From: Ophioceras dolichostomum
Taxonomy: Eukaryota; Ascomycota; Sordariomycetes; Magnaporthales; Ophioceraceae
NCBI GenBank assembly: GCA_003049485.1
Contig: PYST01000074.1
Span: forward strand, 8,427-72,426
Length of the DNA stretch: 64,000 nucleotides
Direction of reading: 5' to 3'
Each line of letters opens with the position of its first letter. The stretch's first letter is position 1. This document shows, one piece after another, positions 20,554 through 33,049 of the stretch. Position numbers and translations under genes: made by a program. The notes below the pieces were generated by a model, which saw only the letters and a list, made by a program, of their open reading frames with translations, did not search any database and was not told where the DNA came from.

Positions 20554-23500
20554 GTCTGTACATTACCTCGACCTTCGGTAGACAGGACAGGGACAGGGGC
20601 AGGAGAAGAGACGCAAAGCAACCTCCTCTAGCGCAGGAACCACGTCATCATGACATGCCGAGCCTAGCGCAGCAGGTGCAGCTCCGCTGCCCAGCGAGGT
20701 TGTATGAGGGGCGGTACTGGAAGAAACGAAGGAGGGGGTGCAGAATATGCAAGGCTAGGTGGGCCAGCTTTGGCTGGGCGAAGCTGATCCCGTCAACAGC
20801 AGGCGTGTCTCAGATGCCTCTTTCTGTCATTCCCCTCCCTCCCCCCTTGCCCTGCCTCTCCACCGTCGACGACCCTCTCTGGTGAAATTAGGAGAGTGTA
20901 ACGACACCGGTGAAGAACCGCATCAAGCCGCTAAGACGCTTGAATTGGGAGTGAGGGAATTGACAGAAGGAAAAGATGAGATGACAAAACCAAAAAGGGC
21001 CAACCGATGGACGAGAGGGCGACGAGAGGGCGATGAGAGGACGGAGGACGGAAGTGCCGAAATCTGGATAGGCCCCCTGTTTTGTGCAAGTGTGATATCT
21101 ACAATATTCTGCAGCAATCCATGGATACAGACACATGGATGAAGGTAAAAAGCAGAAGAATAGGAAACAACAGTTCGATTCCTTCGACTTTGTGGCCTGA
21201 ATTCCGGATCATCGTATTCTTGTGCAACCAACACTAGACCTAGAGAAGAGGGGGGAAGGACGGGCGTCCGGCCCTTCTCGTGCTCGACCCCGTGATGATG
21301 ATGAGACTGTGTAAGAGAGAGAGAGCGAGAAAGTGCGGTGCGGGCAACCGTTTGGCCGCAGTTTGCGCACTTTCGATCGCCTCGCTCGTTCTTTTTCTCG
21401 AAAGGCGGTAAGATAGAAGAAGTGCAAATCTGCGGCTACCCGCGTCTCTTCCTCTCGAGGCTCGCCCCTGATTTGCTCGGTCGAAGGCACTGTCCCCGCC
21501 CACTCCTATCTGCCCCCTTCTCCATTCTCGTTGTGCAGCCTTTGCCTTTTTTGAGCTAAGCGCCTGTTCACACACATACTCACACCCCCTAATGCATAAC
21601 ACGTTTTGTTGAGTGTGTGTGTCCGTCCGAGGAAATGTGACGGAGCGCCCTGTTGATGAGAATGCAAGCTGCGTATGTGCCCTCGAGTAGATTGGTTGCA
21701 CAGAAATCTCCCTTCTCCCCCTCCCCTCAAGCTCTCGAGTCTAGTTTGAACGAAGAAGGAAAACACAGAAGACCGAAGCTTGACAAGGAAAATGCGATAC
21801 ACGAGGGACAGCAGACAGCATAGCTGCCGTTACACCAACAAATAGCATAGTCCGCAAGGCAAAGGGACATTTAGTGTTGTATTGTGTGGCGACCATGCAT
21901 CATGTACGTGCTAAACCGTATGGATATAAGTGGGTGCATGGGGCGGGCTCTGATGTGAAGCGTGCCACACCATCGGGTCGAACTGCTGAAGGCTCAGCCT
22001 TCGACGATATATTTCCGGATCTAGGAAAATGACCCTACCTTCTGGCACCATCGAGCGCTTCCCCACAAGCTTCCCTCCCTCACATTCTCCCATCGAGCCC
22101 GAAAGCTGATCTCCACCAAGCAGCGTGGGCGACGGCAGGAGGCACATCATCACATCACGGCGTCAAATTTAGAGTACGGCAAGGGGTTGGAGCAGACAGG
22201 AGAAAGGGGTGGACGGAAAAGAGGAAGATCTCGGCATACGGATGACGGAAGCACGAAGTAGATCCAGACATGGGATACATGTATGAAGCTATCACAGACC
22301 AGTACCAAGCAATAACAAGTCCGAGCTGGTCCCATCTTTCGTTCTGTCTCTTCTTCAATACCTACTGACACCCTCAATGCCTGCCTGCCTGTCACCGTCC
22401 CCAGGCTCCTCCAAACCCAAACATGCTCCACCCATAACAGGAATGCCGTATCATAGCATGTCGTGCTCCTATCTCCATCGGGTCTCCTTCTCGAATGGAC
22501 AAGTCGAACGGACAAGAAAGGTCACCGTAACATCGACTACGATCGAACGAGAGCGAAGAAAGCGAAGTGATTCGCCGTCGTTCGTCAGTCGACCACGCAG
22601 CAGAGCAAGAGCAGAAGCGGCTTTCCGCAACCATCAACGCACTCAGACCAATCCTGGCATGTCCTGAAGGCTGTCTTCGTTCACCGGTCATTAGAGGGTG
22701 TTAGTAAGATGATGGCATGATAATACCTAACCCGAGCGGAAAGACATGTTGCCGAGGAAGCCCACCGAACGTCGCCGCCGCCGCCGCCGCATTCAACTCG
22801 GATTGGATGGTCGCGTCGCTAGCTCCTCTCTTCTTCGGGCTTCCCGCGCTGCTCCTCCTCCTCCTGTTCCCGTTACCGACATCCCGCCATGAACAGCCGA
22901 AGGAGCCCATCGACGGTAGTGGCCGCCTGTCCGCGGGGAAGGCGACTGACATGATACCCAACATCGCTCATTGCCGAACTTCCTTTCCATAGCATCAAGT
23001 CTGAAGCTTCCCTGACCTACTACCCATCTCGTACACCACAAGCTCGAGGAAGGAAAGACTCAGGGCGCGACGTACAGGAATAGACAGAGAGTATAAAGGC
23101 CCTTTGCAACAGGCAACCAGCCCCTTCCCACAGAAGTCAAGCGCTACGTCCACTTGGCGTCTATCCATCATCCACCCTTTCAACTAATCCCCGCCGTTCC
23201 TCGTATCGTTGACGTTTCTCACAACACCTCCCCAAAACATTCCGAAAGCAGAACCAATAGATGCTCCTGGTTGCCCCCCTTGGCACAGGCTACGTTTACT
23301 CTACGGCGGACTTTCCAAAACGAGGCAGAAGAGAGAATGTCGTGCTGTGCCAGCTGCGGCTCTCACTGGTAGCCAACTGATAGCCATGCATGCCATGTCC
23401 TCTTCCCCCTCCCTCTTCGAATCCAACCCTCCCTTCGTCCACTCCCTCCGCTCAACGAGAACAATGGCAGCTCCCTCGTGCTTGACACTCCCGCTCTCAC

Positions 23501-24260
23501 CAGCCGAGCCCTGCCGCCCTCTCCCGCCATCCCCCTTTCCCTGCGCTGCTCTCTCACTCCCTCCTCTCCGGACATAATTCTGCAATCATCCACCCATACT
23601 ACCTGGGTAGGCAGCTATTGAACTGCTAACACTATCGCGACTACCGTATACAGAAGGTCTTGGACAGAAAAAGGCATGATATATTGGCAAAATTACCAAA
23701 AAGACGCCCCCAAGCCAGAAACGCCCCATTTCCCTTCTCCTCGAGTTTCTCTCTTCTGAGCTTCGGTACTTAAATACGTGTAGGTGCACCCGGCTGCGTG
23801 TGTGCGTGTAGTACCGCCCTTGTAAGCCCGCAAAACGACACTCATGCCTCTTCGGCCACCACCCACCCTCATGGGGAGACCGAGAACCTAATCTCCCAGG
23901 ATGATGTCCACTTGTACCAAGGCCGATAGCCCTCCCCTCTCCAACCAGACCACCACCCACCGCCTTCTCCTCACAAAAGTCAGCCTGCCCACCTGCCACC
24001 CTGGCCTGCATTGTTGGCCTAAAACTGACCGGTCTCGATAACAAAAAGACCCCGTCAGGTAGGGCAGATGGTAAGAAAGCGGGTGAATTTGGCGGATAGC
24101 TCGGCCTGGCCCTCTCTCTATCTGTCCGTCTGCCTGTCTGTCAACACAGTTCGCTCGAAAGTCGAGAAGACTGAGAGAGAAGTCGATTGGACGGTTGGTT
24201 GGTTGGCAATGGTTGCTAGGCGGGATGCCACACGCACACACACCGACTGGCCGGTCACTG

Positions 24261-24284
24261 TCCATCCATCCATCCATCCATCCA
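24261..24284. repeat. (TCCA)6 microsatellite
   Basis: Six perfect TCCA units. A shorter related run occurs near 24704-24719. Confidence 0.9.
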
Positions 24285-26458
24285 CTTCGTCCCAACTGGA
24301 ACAGACGGAAAGGCGTCAAGGAGAAACGAGAACAATGCCTCCAGGCACATCCGCATGTCAGGTGGACGGACGTACTCAGACAAGGCACAGGAAGACAGAT
24401 AGGTCGGGGCGTATGGGAAGGGAGGTACCGAGGTATGATACCATCACTTGCAAATCGTATTTGACAAATTCCATCCATCATCCTTCCTCAATCTACCGCT
24501 CCTCGCCAGCCATTAACCTCCCTGATACACAAAGTCAGCCGCTCTCTTTCGGATCGGGGGACGGATAGCCACCGACAGATAAAGCATACTGCACCAGGAC
24601 CACGGCAAAGATCTCCACCGAGAGACGAAAAGAGAACTGCACTTCTCGTTACGAGAGTCGCACAATGGTGAGGTCAGTCAAGTGACCAGAACCACATACC
24701 ATCCCTCCATCCATCCATCTTGTCCGATAAGCGGTGCGTCCTGTTCCCTCTCTCTCCTCGTTCAGGCTTGGGGGGTACCGGTTCCTGATTAGGTATCTAG
24801 GTACGTCAGCCGACCAGCCCTTACGTCGCAATTCAAGCCGGGGGGAGCAGCCAGAGGGGGAGCGAGGCATGATGCCTGCAGCATCCAGGAAAACTGGCAC
24901 AACAAGCCAGCCGGTCCCGTCCGCCAGTCGTATCACACTGCGCCAGAGAGGAACGGGGAAGGGCGGGAGAGAGAGACTGAGAGAAAGCATGTCAGGACAC
25001 CAATTTCGGCTACTCACGTTTGAGATATGCAAGCAATGAGAGGACGTAATATCGAAGATTTCCAGGTCGGGCTAAGTAGGGAGGTAGATCGTGACTGTAT
25101 TTATTACCTGACAAAAGAACAAGATACCTAATATAACGGGGTAGGTTGGAAGGTAAGCACCACCTTACAGAAGGAGGACGATTCGATGATAATAAGGCGA
25201 GGCAAGACGGCTGGTTGGATGGTCTGTCTCTCGGGGAAACCCAGAGCGTGCAACTCGCCCTAACGTGCTCTGCTCCATCTCCATCTCATCTATCCTCAGC
25301 AACAGGCCAGCGAGCACCGGGGGAGGTCTCTGCAGTTAAACAACAATACAAAAGCAACATATCAAAGGCCGGGTGTGGGAAAAAGAGAGATAGACACTGC
25401 CCAAACTGAACAGCTGAGGCAGGTAGGTACCTTGGTACCTCCCGGGTATCTACTTAGCTTAGCCGCCAGCCGAGCAAGAGTCGATCGATTGAACAACACG
25501 CATTCCTCACCATCATCCCCCTTCTTTCGTAATGGCCGAAGGGCCCGGCAAGACCAGAACTAGAAAACCACTGTGAAATTTTCCTGGTCGAGAAGCAAAA
25601 GAAAAAGAAGGGAAGAAAGAGGGTAAAGCACAGAGAAACAAGTTCACGAAGGGGAGAGACACCTAGTTCAAACGATACATTGAGGACTCATTCCATCCAG
25701 AAGAGAAAACGAAAAAAGGGGGAGTGAATAGGTAAAGTGGGTTTCCTGGGAAATAAGAAGGGCAAGAAGTCAAAGTGGCCACGAAGAAAATGCTCGGTGT
25801 TGATCCTGCGTCGAACAAGACAAGAGAAGCTGGCGATTGGGATGGTAGGTAGAACCTCGAATCCCCTTGCGAGGAGGCACGGCAGAATACGCGCGCCATG
25901 TTGTGGGTGAATCAACCGGCTGGCTGGCATGGCAGTTATGCTGCCGCCGCTGTTGAGATAACCGAAGTTGAGGGCATACAAGAAAGTCACGAAGACAAGA
26001 CGGCAAGCAGAAAGTGATCAAGAAAGGCAAGAGACAATAGAGGCTCGTTGGGGGAAATAAAAAACGCCAGACCGAAGATCCCCCTTTCCATGTGAAGTGT
26101 CCCTGAGATGAAGTGATGTAGAGGAAGAACGTGGCGTGCAGGCGGTCCCGACCCGCTGGTGGTACTAATCCGATTTCTGATCTGTTCTTCTTTCCTCGCC
26201 TCATTCTCCGAGGAGGTAGGTAAGAGGGTGAACGGACCGACACAAGACCATCAAAGAAGGATAAGGACCAGAGAAGCGGAGGCTCGCGGCGGGAGGAAAA
26301 TAAAGAGGGGGAGGAAAAACAAAGGAGGCAACACAGCTACAAGAAATAACCCCAGCCGGGAGACCCTGAAGCAGATAATCCATCGATCGACCTAAATAAA
26401 CTACCTACGCAAAAGCAGAACGGAAGAAAGAAAGGGAGGGGGGGTGGAAATGCCACGA

Positions 26459-29324
26459 TCAGAAGTCCGGAGCCGAGTACAGTAGCGAGCTGAACAGCAC
26501 AGCGCCGACGGTAACGCCACCAAGGGCGGCAATACCGGCCTTCTTCGCGAAAGTCTTGAGCCGCTTCATAGGGCGAGCGCTGACATCGACAGACGGCTCG
26601 GACGGCGGCGGCGACGGCAGGGCGACCGGACGACGATCCGGCAGCACGTCGACCATCTCCACCTCCCCAGACACAACCGAGGCCTCACGAACTGCGGGGG
26701 CGGCGGCGGCGGCGGTGTTGTCTTGACGTCCCGCTGGTTCGGTAGTAGCCTTAATGCACACGGGAGTCGAGCCACGGACCTCGTCGCCGTCCTTACTAGC
26801 CCAAGCCTCCAGCTCCTCGCGGGTGACGTCGGAAATGTCCGCTGCCTTGCGCTTCAACGGGGCCGCCGCTGCTGGGGCGACAGCAGCAGCAGCCGGCGGC
26901 GTCGAGGCCTTGGGCTGCTGCTCGACGAGGTGGCAGATGCTGAGACGGTTTGGGCGAAGGCCGCCGGCGGTCGGGCTGGAAGCAGCAGCAGCGACGACGG
27001 GGCCAGGAGCAGCACCGATTGGGATAGGAGGGACAACAGTAGGCCCTGTCTCGATAGCACCACCCCCAGTAGCAACCTGGGCCGCCAATCGCGCCTTCGC
27101 GCTGCGTTTGCTCATCTGATAAGTGACGGCGCTGGTCATCATCGCCTCGTCCTCGTACGCCGGGAAGGCGTTCGCGACATGGTCGTCGGGGAGCGGCGAG
27201 TTCAAGAACCTCTGACCAGACATGAGCAGCGGCGAGAGCTCGGCGAGCGCGATGTTGTTGGCGAGGAAGGTGGTGGCCGGCGGAAGGTGGCATTGTGGCT
27301 CGGCCTCGGGCTGCTGCGGAGGGGAAGAGCCCAGATCGGGAATGAGGCCCGGATTTGGAGAGCTGTCTGGAGTGGAGGGGCAGAGGGAGCGGCCTACATG
27401 CCCGCTCACTGGGTTGGTGCACTCTGCCTGATCATAGTCGGCAGCCTTGGAGCGGTTCTCCTCACGGGCTACGAAGAACTCGTGGCTCTTGTATGCCGGA
27501 GCCGGCGCCAGAGTCGGCGGTTCGTTTGACTGAGTCTGAGCGGCCGGGAGCGGTCGGATAGACCGGACTAGGGCAGCATCCGAGGGGGAGGGCTCCCGCA
27601 CCGTGACAGAAATAGCGGGGACAGGCTGGGCAACAGGTGGCTGAGTGAACGGTTGCACGATGACATCCACGGTAGTTTCATGTACCGGCTCTACCGGCTC
27701 CACGGCAACGTCCACACTGAGAGGGGCGTCCTCGACCAGGGGCGTAGGAATGCGAGCGGGATAGTGAGAGTCGGCCTCATCATCGTCATCCTCTTCTCCA
27801 CTCGCGTCCGCACTATCATCCGAGTCCTCATCCTCCGAATCGGCAGGGTCCCAGTGAGACGCCTCATCATCATCTGCTCGAACAGTTAGCCATATGCCCG
27901 AAGCGTCAAGGCAAAATGTTGGGCATTAATTAGATCGTCATCGGTGAATAGTAAAAGCAACAGGCTTTGACCTACCATCATCGTCGAAGACTGTGTTGTA
28001 AAGATCGCGCTCCTGATCGAAGTCGTTGTCGGAGTCAAAATCATCTTCCACGTTATAGTCATCAGCCAAGGCCTCATCCATGGCCAGGTCAATGTCGTCC
28101 CCATTGCGATCGATGACGCCCGCATCGCTGTCGACGTCGTTATCCATTTCGCTCTCTTCGGGGTCGGTCTCAACCTCTCCATCAGAAAGGCGGAGAGACA
28201 CGTCGTCACTAGATGAGTCTAGGTCGCTGCCGGAGCCCACGTCGTCACTATTCGAACCAGCGCCATGAGCATCGACGGCTGGAGCGAGTTGATCAACGTC
28301 GAACGGACGGAGGGGAGGCGGGACTTCGGGACTCGGCTGCCGAATGGGGGATGTTAGATCAACGTAGTCTGGGCCGGAGGCAAGCTTGTCGTCGTCCCTG
28401 GTGAGGACATCGTCGTTGGTGAGGTCGATTTTGGTAACGGGGGCAACACTCTCGTCCAGGAATCCGCTGTCCGAGTCTCCGTCATAAATAGACTCGACAT
28501 CGTCCATCTCAGACTCTGAGGCGTCCGGCACCTCGAATGTGGCAGGCATGGGACTGCAGCAGGCATGGAATTGCTTTGTTAGACCTGAATCCCGAATGTC
28601 TGTGGGGTTGCTAGGCGGAATGAGGGGAAACGAGGGGAAGAGAGAGAAAGAGGGAGGAAAGGAAAAGAACGTACGTGCTCGGGAACCTAAGCTCAACATT
28701 GACGGTAGTGGGAATGTACCGATCATGCCCACGGTCGATTCCCACGCCAAATCGAACCTTGTCTCCACACTTGAGTGCCTGGAGCGTATGGGGTGGGATG
28801 CTTTCGTCGTTAAGGAAGGTGCCATGCATCGAACCGAGGTCTCGAATCGACACAGTCTAAAAACCGACGGGACGTCAGTGAACAGCTCGAGGTCAAGCGA
28901 GGTGTAGCAAGGTCAAGCGGTTGCCAAACTCTTCGGTCAACATGGCCATCTTGTGGTTTGGTGGGGGAGTATACGCTACCTTCGCGCCGACGTCACCGAC
29001 GAGCTCAGCATGGTTCCGACTCATGACTGGCGAGTCATACCAGAGATTATCCGAGGCAGGCACGAGGCCTTTGGCCTGGACCTTGCTCGCCCTTCCGATC
29101 GTGACTGTGGTCTTGCCTTCATTGAGGGTGATACGCCGCTCTGGGTGCATTAGAAGGTCATGGCCGTTCTCTTGGGCGGATAAGATGACAGAAACTGGGA
29201 GGTGATTGGGAAATTCAGCATATGAGCACCGCGCCGGGCTGCCTGGCGGGCGGGGCCACCGGCATCGGATGGAAGAAAATGTGAGAGTCTTACTGCCACC
29301 CTTGGGATCACCACGGCTGTCCAT
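26459..29324 (-). CDS. FHA-domain protein with acidic middle and hydrophobic C-terminus (806 aa)
   Basis: FHA domains bind phosphothreonine peptides. Five exons on the minus strand: 29324-29294, 29194-28980, 28856-28675, 28553-27976 and 27873-26459; introns of 99-123 nt have good donors (GTAAGA, GTAGCG, GTACGT, GTAGGT) and keep frame. The FHA fold spans about residues 13-140: the G44-R45 loop, the S69-R70-x-H72 phosphothreonine-binding motif, and D88-L-G-S-M-H-G-T95 with N98. It is followed by about 260 residues rich in Asp/Glu/Ser, then a Pro/Ala-rich region. The last 26 residues (from about 781) are Ala/Gly/Val/Leu-rich and hydrophobic after the basic MKRLKTFAKK, so a C-terminal membrane anchor or membrane-binding helix is possible. 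Start chosen at 29324 (MDSRGDPKGG) because it splices directly into the FHA fold. Tail-anchored FHA proteins occur in STRIPAK complexes, but I cannot assign this one. Confidence 0.85.
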
Positions 29325-31630
29325 CTCGAAGTACAGCAATGGTCGACGGCCGAGTAGAGAAGATCGCAACTCGGAGATGGGTTGTGTGTTGGGTTGATGT
29401 TGGGGCGTCTCGCTCGTCTGGCTGTCTGTCTCGCAAAGCTTATACCAGGCAATGATGGGTGGGCGGATGAGGCGGGGTTGTCTGGACTGTGCACGCAGTC
29501 AGGCTGTGACTGACTTCCGACCCGTCAGCCAGCGGGCATCTCTTGAATGACTGACGGTTGGGCGGAGGCGAATGATCCGGGTCGGGAATGGAAGCTGCGA
29601 GAAACGAACTGAAATCACAGACAGACTGCCACGGTGCAGACGAGGCGCAGAGGAGATTTAAGCCGCCTGAAGTCTGGCTGGAGAATACGGACGATGAGGT
29701 CGGGATGATTGGCAAGGAAGGCGAACATGAAGGCGTGAGAAGGCGTAAGAAGGCGTCCGACCGTACTAAGCTTTGAGCGGTTAGTTAGTTCTTGGTGGAA
29801 TGTACAGTGCTTGGGCGTGCAGGTGGTGGTCATGAGCTGGGCCAGAGGGTGGGGCAGTCTCAGGACGTGGAGCCTCAGCTGCTGGGAGAGAGGGGTTATT
29901 TGCTCCAGGCAGAAGGTGCGATAAGGGAGGCTGCCTTATCGCGCCTTCCCAGTCACCTCTAGCAGCTGGAATCATGTTCGCTCACGGTAGTAGTTGTAGA
30001 TGCGCCTGGGAATAAGCTTACCCTCTCATCCGGAACTAAAGATGAAAATTAGCACGTCAGAAAGTCCTCTGTTGAGGTCCTCAGAACTCTCATTTCACGT
30101 ACAGGAGGCTTATCAGTGAATTGCTTCGTGATGCCATGTGAGTTGTCCCTACCCTCGCGACTCCTCGGTGCCGGGGTTCCTCACGGTGGGATCTGGGGCA
30201 CACAGTGGGGACTCGAGTCGTTGGTCCAACTTGGCCCGCCAGCCGGCACCCGCATTGGCCGGGATCCTTCTATGCAGTATCTTCAGAATGCCGATTTCAT
30301 CCTAGACGCCTTGAGAACGAACATCCCCTCGCCCTTAGACCTGCTACTTCTACTATCCGGCTGTCTGGCCCTCAAACATCCTCCGTGTTGCTTCCTGTGG
30401 CGTCTTTTGAATTTAGTTCAGCCAGATTCCGGTTCCATCCGATGACCAGATCACAGTGGATATATCCTACCCTACCCGAATGTGCGCGGAACCTCGCAGG
30501 CTTGCAGACCGACGTTCCTCCCAAGTTCGAAGTATGATGGCAACTACGGGGCACACTATAGTAACCGCTTGTGTTGGCCAATTTGCAATGCCTCGAAGCG
30601 TCACTTGCACGGCGTTTCCCATATGAGCTTTGGTTCTTCCGACGCTTCGATAGTAGGGAGGCTGATGAGGCATCTCTGGGAGGCAGGAGAAGGGGGGATT
30701 AGGTCGAGGTTACTCATTCGGCGAGGCGAACCATATCAGGCACCGTCGCCCGAGCTGTTGGGTCGCGCAGCCGCACTCGGCTCCAATTTAGTGACGGCTG
30801 AAAGCTACCTACCCCCAAGATGACGTCCAAAGTTAGCAGTTGCACGCCTTCCAAGCTCCTTGAGTTCTTTGTGGCATCTCAGATCTGCCTCTTCCCATCT
30901 GTGTCTCCGTCGCCTTGTTGAGCAAACACCGTCGATGTCATAATCGTCCGTGTTTCCTGTTTGGGCTCCTCGGACAGGGGATCTCGGCTTTAGCACGGAA
31001 AATCCGTATGCAAGCACTCAAATGCGATGGACGCTTGCAGGGGCTAACTGGGTGGGCGGTGAGAGAGCAACAGGGGGCAAGCCCTGAGATCTGCCACGCA
31101 CGGTCCACCACACTACGATAGCTTGCACTCAGTCCCATAAAGTTCCTTGCCCCATAAAATATTCGCCCTTTCACCATCGGTACACCTACCTCCGGATGCC
31201 TCCACGGTTCTAAAATATAAACTCCCTTCTTCTCCCTCCCAAGTCGTTGTCGAAGACTAGTCTATTCTCTTCTCGTCACACACGCACACACATATAGAAG
31301 CACGCTCGCACGCATGCGCAGACACACACGACTCCTGTTGCCAGTGGAAACAGACTCTCACACTCAGCCGAAATTCTTACCCCATGGACAATATCTCCAT
31401 CACGCTTCGAACCATTACTGGAAACCTGGTCCTGTCGCGCTACTACTGTTCGAGATACCCGCCACCGATTCTGAACACTTGATATCCAACGCCCTACGCG
31501 AACGTCCGGCCCAACACCGACGCGCTCCCCCTGTGCTGGAGGAGTAGTACAACTCTCCCTAGACGCATACTTTTTCTTGCTTCGCACTTGAGCAACCCCT
31601 TATTCGGCTCACCACCGTGCAGTCGTCAAG
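29325..31630. other. Divergent promoter region of FHA and IFRD genes
   Basis: About 2.3 kb hold the 5' regions of two divergent genes. No coding frame is supported. A TATA-like AAATATAAAC is at 31213-31222, about 410 bp before the IFRD ATG, followed by a pyrimidine-rich tract. A CGTGCAG acceptor-like site just before the ATG suggests a possible 5'-UTR intron. Confidence 0.5.
31213..31222 (+). promoter_or_regulatory. TATA-like element of the IFRD gene
   Basis: The plus strand reads AAATATAAAC, followed at once by the CT-rich stretch typical of fungal transcription start regions. It lies about 410 bp before the ATG at 31631. Confidence 0.4.
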
Positions 31631-33049
31631 ATGGGTCGCGAGATCCCTCTGAGGATCCAGGTGGAGAAGCGCCTAAACAAGACCACCTCCCGCAAGGCCG
31701 GCTCTCGACAAGAATCTGCCCAAGGCTCGCCCAATGCCTCCCCTGGCAGCTCGCGGCCCGCGTCGCGCGTCGCGTCGCGCCCTGGCTCCCGATACGCCTC
31801 CGAGGCGGAGGACTCTGACAACGAGGATGACGGCTCCTCAATCTCGGACGACGTCGTCCCCGAGGGCGAAGATAGAATATCCTGGACGCAAACCCTCATC
31901 ACGAACGTGCTAGAGCGCAAGGGTAGCACCGCCGATAGTCGAGTAGCCGCTATGAAGTTCCTTTCTCGCGCCATGCGCCTCCACCCGGAGGTCGCTGAAG
32001 CCATCCAGTCGTCCATATCCGATCTACTGCCTGCTCTTGTGACGAATATCAAGCGCGGCGACTCCCTCGAGCAGCAGATAGGCATCAAAACCCTGGCACT
32101 GGCACTCCTGATGGCACCCGACGACGACGCCTACGAAGTGGCTTTCTCTTCCATCAAGGCCATTTGCGAAGATTCGGAGGAAGAGGTCACCAAATCCGAA
32201 GCCCTCCTCACGATGGCGATCATCGCGGTATACGGGGGCGCGGACGAGGCAGAGATGCATGAGTACCTGGAGTTCCTGGTCGAGATTACCGAAAGCGATG
32301 GCGAGCGCATCAACGCCCACGACAGCGCCGCGGCCGTGGCATCTGCCATGAAAGCCTTCGCGTTCATTGCCTCCTACGTCGACAGTCTCGAGGATCACGG
32401 GCAGACAGCTCTTGACGCCTTCGTCGAGCAGCTGGAGAGCAGCGATCCCGACGTTCAGACCTCCGCGGCGCTCAACATCGCGCTTCTCTTTGAGGCGGCG
32501 GCACGCGGTTCCGAGGAAGGGGAGGACGAGGACAACGGAAAACGGCATGAGCCGCTGAATCTGCGTATCGACCGCAAGCGCCTGCTCGTAACGATGTCCG
32601 AGTTCGCCCGCTCCTCCAAGTCGGTGTCTCGCGCGAGCCGCACAGATGTGCGCGCCACCTTCAACAGGGTGATCAAGTTCCTCGATCTCGAGGAGAAAGG
32701 CATCAAGTACACCACGATAGCCGGGCGCAGGACGAGCCCCGACGGTGGCGATGACCGGGTCGTGGTGCCCTCAACCTATAACGGGAAGCTCAGGGCTGGC
32801 GGTGGTGTCGACCTACACGTCATGGAGTACTCTACCATGGCTCGCGTCAGCATGATGAAGTGGGCTCTCCAGTCGCAATATTTGGCTCACTACCATCAGA
32901 ACAAGGTCGTCTCTGAGACCCTCGGCGATTTGGCGGCTGAGGACGATCCCGATGATGGCTATGACCTACCAGACAAGAAGGGGAGTAAGAGATCGAAGGC
33001 AAAACGTGGGAAGGGCCAGAAAGGAGGATTTCTTGATGCTCAAGACTAG
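31631..33049 (+). CDS. Interferon-related developmental regulator (IFRD) family protein
   Basis: A single-exon 472-aa protein. IFRD proteins are ARM/HEAT-like alpha-helical proteins; animal IFRD1/2 act as transcriptional co-regulators, and IFRD2 has been found on translationally inactive ribosomes. The role in fungi is little known. The N-terminus is basic (MGREIPLRIQVEKRLNKTTSRK) and Ser-rich. About residues 70-330 make up the IFRD core: LLPALVTNIKRGDSLEQQIG, IKTLALALLMAP, EALLTMAIIAVYGGADEAEM and LVEITESDGERINAHDSAAA. The C-terminal part has ARVSMMKWALQSQYLAHYHQ and ends in a Lys/Arg-rich tail (SKRSKAKRGKGQKGG), probably nucleic-acid or nuclear-import related. The length matches the family. 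The ATG is the first in frame, in good context. Confidence 0.88.
   Translation: MGREIPLRIQVEKRLNKTTSRKAGSRQESAQGSPNASPGSSRPASRVASRPGSRYASEAEDSDNEDDGSSISDDVVPEGEDRISWTQTLITNVLERKGSTADSRVAAMKFLSRAMRLHPEVAEAIQSSISDLLPALVTNIKRGDSLEQQIGIKTLALALLMAPDDDAYEVAFSSIKAICEDSEEEVTKSEALLTMAIIAVYGGADEAEMHEYLEFLVEITESDGERINAHDSAAAVASAMKAFAFIASYVDSLEDHGQTALDAFVEQLESSDPDVQTSAALNIALLFEAAARGSEEGEDEDNGKRHEPLNLRIDRKRLLVTMSEFARSSKSVSRASRTDVRATFNRVIKFLDLEEKGIKYTTIAGRRTSPDGGDDRVVVPSTYNGKLRAGGGVDLHVMEYSTMARVSMMKWALQSQYLAHYHQNKVVSETLGDLAAEDDPDDGYDLPDKKGSKRSKAKRGKGQKGGFLDAQD

Larger units (their letters stand above)
18796..26458. other. 7.7-kb gene-free interval
   Basis: Between the start of the small Cys-rich gene and the stop of the FHA gene, both on the minus strand, no frame looks like a protein. 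The plus strand is purine-rich over long stretches (about 19230-19380, 20900-21060 and 25560-26450), i.e. CT-rich on the minus strand, as seen in promoters and 5' leaders of filamentous fungi. It holds simple repeats (19684-19708, 20485-20553, 24261-24284) and several CCTAGGTA/GGTACC motifs. No transposase, long terminal repeat, AT-rich RIP tract or RNA gene was seen. It could be a long regulatory region, a non-coding transcript or a decayed gene. Confidence 0.5.

Noticed and set aside
22717..22992. 91-codon frame with poly-Ala and poly-Leu (possible membrane protein)
   Set aside because: The runs come from GCC and CTC simple repeats; no splice or promoter context and an equally long antisense frame.
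18796..26458. Transposon remnant in the gene-free interval
   Set aside because: I saw no terminal repeats, no transposase or reverse-transcriptase motifs and no AT-rich RIP bias.
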